Source: an uncultured delta proteobacterium
GTDB taxonomy: Bacteria; Myxococcota_A; Polyangia; Polyangiales; Ga0077539
DNA: 6,251 nt
Direction of reading: 5' to 3'
NCBI GenBank assembly: GCA_903885885.1
Contig: CAISKJ010001538.1
Location: 1-6,251 of the forward strand
Shown here: positions 5,318 through 6,251 of the stretch, piece after piece
Position numbering within the stretch: the stretch's first letter is position 1
How the letters are laid out: the number at the start of each line of letters is the position of its first letter
Translations under genes and position numbers: made by a program
Notes under the pieces: model-generated
Seen by the model: only the letters and a program-made list of their open reading frames with translations
The model's database searches: none
Told to the model about the DNA's origin: nothing

Positions 5318-6251
5318 GCGCCGACGCGCCGCTGCTCACGCGCGAGCAGGTGCGCGCGGTCGACGGCGCGCTCATCGCGTCGGGCGTCCCGGGCGTGCTC
5401 CTCATGGAGAATGCGGGTCGCGGCGCGGCCGAAGAGGTCGCGCGGCGCATCGGGGCGCGGGGCTTCACGCGTGCGACGGTGCTCGTGGGCCCCGGCAACA
5501 ACGGCGGCGACGGCCTCGTCGTGGCGCGCCACCTCGCCGTGCTGTGCCCCGCGCTCGAGCTCACGGTCGCGTGCGTGGTCGATCCTGCGAAGCTCACGGG
5601 CGACGCGGCCGTGATGCGCGACGCGTGGTACGCGGTGGGCGGCGCCGTGTCGGTGCTCCGCGAGAGCGACGACCCCGCGAGCCTCCTCGAGGGGCGCTCG
5701 CTCGTGATCGACGCGCTCTTCGGCACCGGGCTCTCGCGCCCGCTCGACGGCGCCGCGCTGCGGTGCGCGCAGACCGTCGCGCGCCTCGCGCCGGCGCTCG
5801 TGGTCGCGCTCGACGTGCCCTCGGGCCTCGACGCGGACACGGGCGCGCCGCTCGGGTCCATGGACCGCGTCGTGCGCGCGCAGCTGACCTGCACCTTCGC
5901 CGCGAGCAAGCCCGGGCTCCACACGGGGGCGGGGAGAATCGTGGCGGGCGAGGTGGTGGTGATCGCGCTCGGTGCGCCCGTCCCCGCCGAGGTGCTACGC
6001 CGCGCGACGGCCTCGCTGTCGATGTTCGCTCCGCCCGCGCCGCGATCGCTCGCCGCGCACAAGGGCGCCGCCGGCCGCGTGCTCGTTGTGGGCGGGAGCC
6101 CGGGCAAGGTGGGCGCCGCGCTGCTCACGGCGCGCGGGGCGCACCGCGGCGGCGCGGGCCTCGTTACGGTCGCCTCGCGCGCGGCCTCGCAGCTCGACGG
6201 GCGCGTGCTCGAGACGATGACCGCGACGCTCGCCGACGACGCGTTCGCCGC
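5314..6251 (+). CDS. nnr: Bifunctional NAD(P)HX epimerase/dehydratase (YjeF family; partial, 3' end outside window)
   Basis: Nnr repairs hydrated NADH/NADPH. The N-terminal YjeF domain epimerises R- and S-NAD(P)HX, and the C-terminal ribokinase-like domain dehydrates the S form back to NAD(P)H using ADP. The first 312 codons are present. The N-domain shows MENAG (31-35), GPGNNGGDG (59-67), DALFGTGLSR (133-142), LDVPSGLDADTG (166-177), and TFAASKPGLHTGAGR with K199. The dehydratase domain begins about residue 249 with HKGAAGRVLVVGGSPGKVGA, followed by RGGAGLVTVAS. Its catalytic part lies past the right edge. The frame stays open to the last base. GTG at 5314 overlaps the pdxJ stop as GTGA and begins VSADAPLLTREQVRAVD, a normal start for this family, so translation is probably coupled to pdxJ. 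The domain order is the usual bacterial fusion. Confidence is high on family and moderate on the exact start. Confidence 0.95.
   Translation, partial: MSADAPLLTREQVRAVDGALIASGVPGVLLMENAGRGAAEEVARRIGARGFTRATVLVGPGNNGGDGLVVARHLAVLCPALELTVACVVDPAKLTGDAAVMRDAWYAVGGAVSVLRESDDPASLLEGRSLVIDALFGTGLSRPLDGAALRCAQTVARLAPALVVALDVPSGLDADTGAPLGSMDRVVRAQLTCTFAASKPGLHTGAGRIVAGEVVVIALGAPVPAEVLRRATASLSMFAPPAPRSLAAHKGAAGRVLVVGGSPGKVGAALLTARGAHRGGAGLVTVASRAASQLDGRVLETMTATLADDAFA

Noticed and set aside
5056..6128. Minus-strand open frames opposite nnr (up to 304 codons)
   Set aside because: They lie antisense to a clear YjeF-family gene and are of low complexity (Ser/Ala/Arg-rich).
1..6251. CRISPR array, tRNA/rRNA, insertion sequence, phage or defence genes
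   Set aside because: I looked for regular repeats, terminal inverted repeats, transposase motifs, cloverleaf-like segments and composition shifts, and saw none. Coding content fills nearly the whole window with uniform base use.

Overview
This is a very GC-rich, gene-dense stretch of ordinary chromosome. Codon third positions are dominated by G and C. The most likely source is a myxobacterium or close relative (Myxococcota, formerly Deltaproteobacteria). The argument rests on base composition, long spurious open frames in every reading frame, and a lipoprotein whose domain resembles the AgmX/PglI C-terminal domain typical of that phylum. This placement is inference, because no rRNA or other taxonomic marker is present.

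Layout. The left quarter (1-1688) is on the minus strand. It holds a membrane-fusion/periplasmic adaptor gene of the MacA type, followed 4 nt downstream by the start of an ABC transporter ATPase that runs off the left edge. Together they look like the beginning of a MacAB/LolCDE-like export operon whose permease would lie outside the window. A 127-bp divergent intergenic region (1689-1815) separates this operon from a plus-strand series that fills the rest of the window: a small nitrilase-superfamily carbon-nitrogen hydrolase (1816-2562), a secreted lipoprotein with what appear to be two copies of an AgmX/PglI-like domain (2619-3365), a short-chain-type acyl-CoA dehydrogenase (3428-4564), pyridoxine 5'-phosphate synthase pdxJ (4586-5317), and the bifunctional NAD(P)HX epimerase/dehydratase nnr (5314 to beyond the right edge).

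How the genes may work together. The adaptor and ATPase almost certainly form one machine. pdxJ and nnr overlap by 4 nt (GTGA) and are very likely translationally coupled; one makes vitamin B6 and the other repairs damaged nicotinamide cofactors. The acyl-CoA dehydrogenase lies only 21 bp upstream of pdxJ and may share its transcript. The hydrolase and lipoprotein are separated from their neighbours by 56 and 62 bp, with no clear functional link to them.

No mobile element, CRISPR array, RNA gene, strong terminator or sign of recent transfer is visible, and no gene-free stretch exceeds 130 bp. I did not find a convincing undescribed system. The least conventional items are the duplicated-domain lipoprotein and the direct pdxJ-nnr fusion of reading frames without an intervening acpS.
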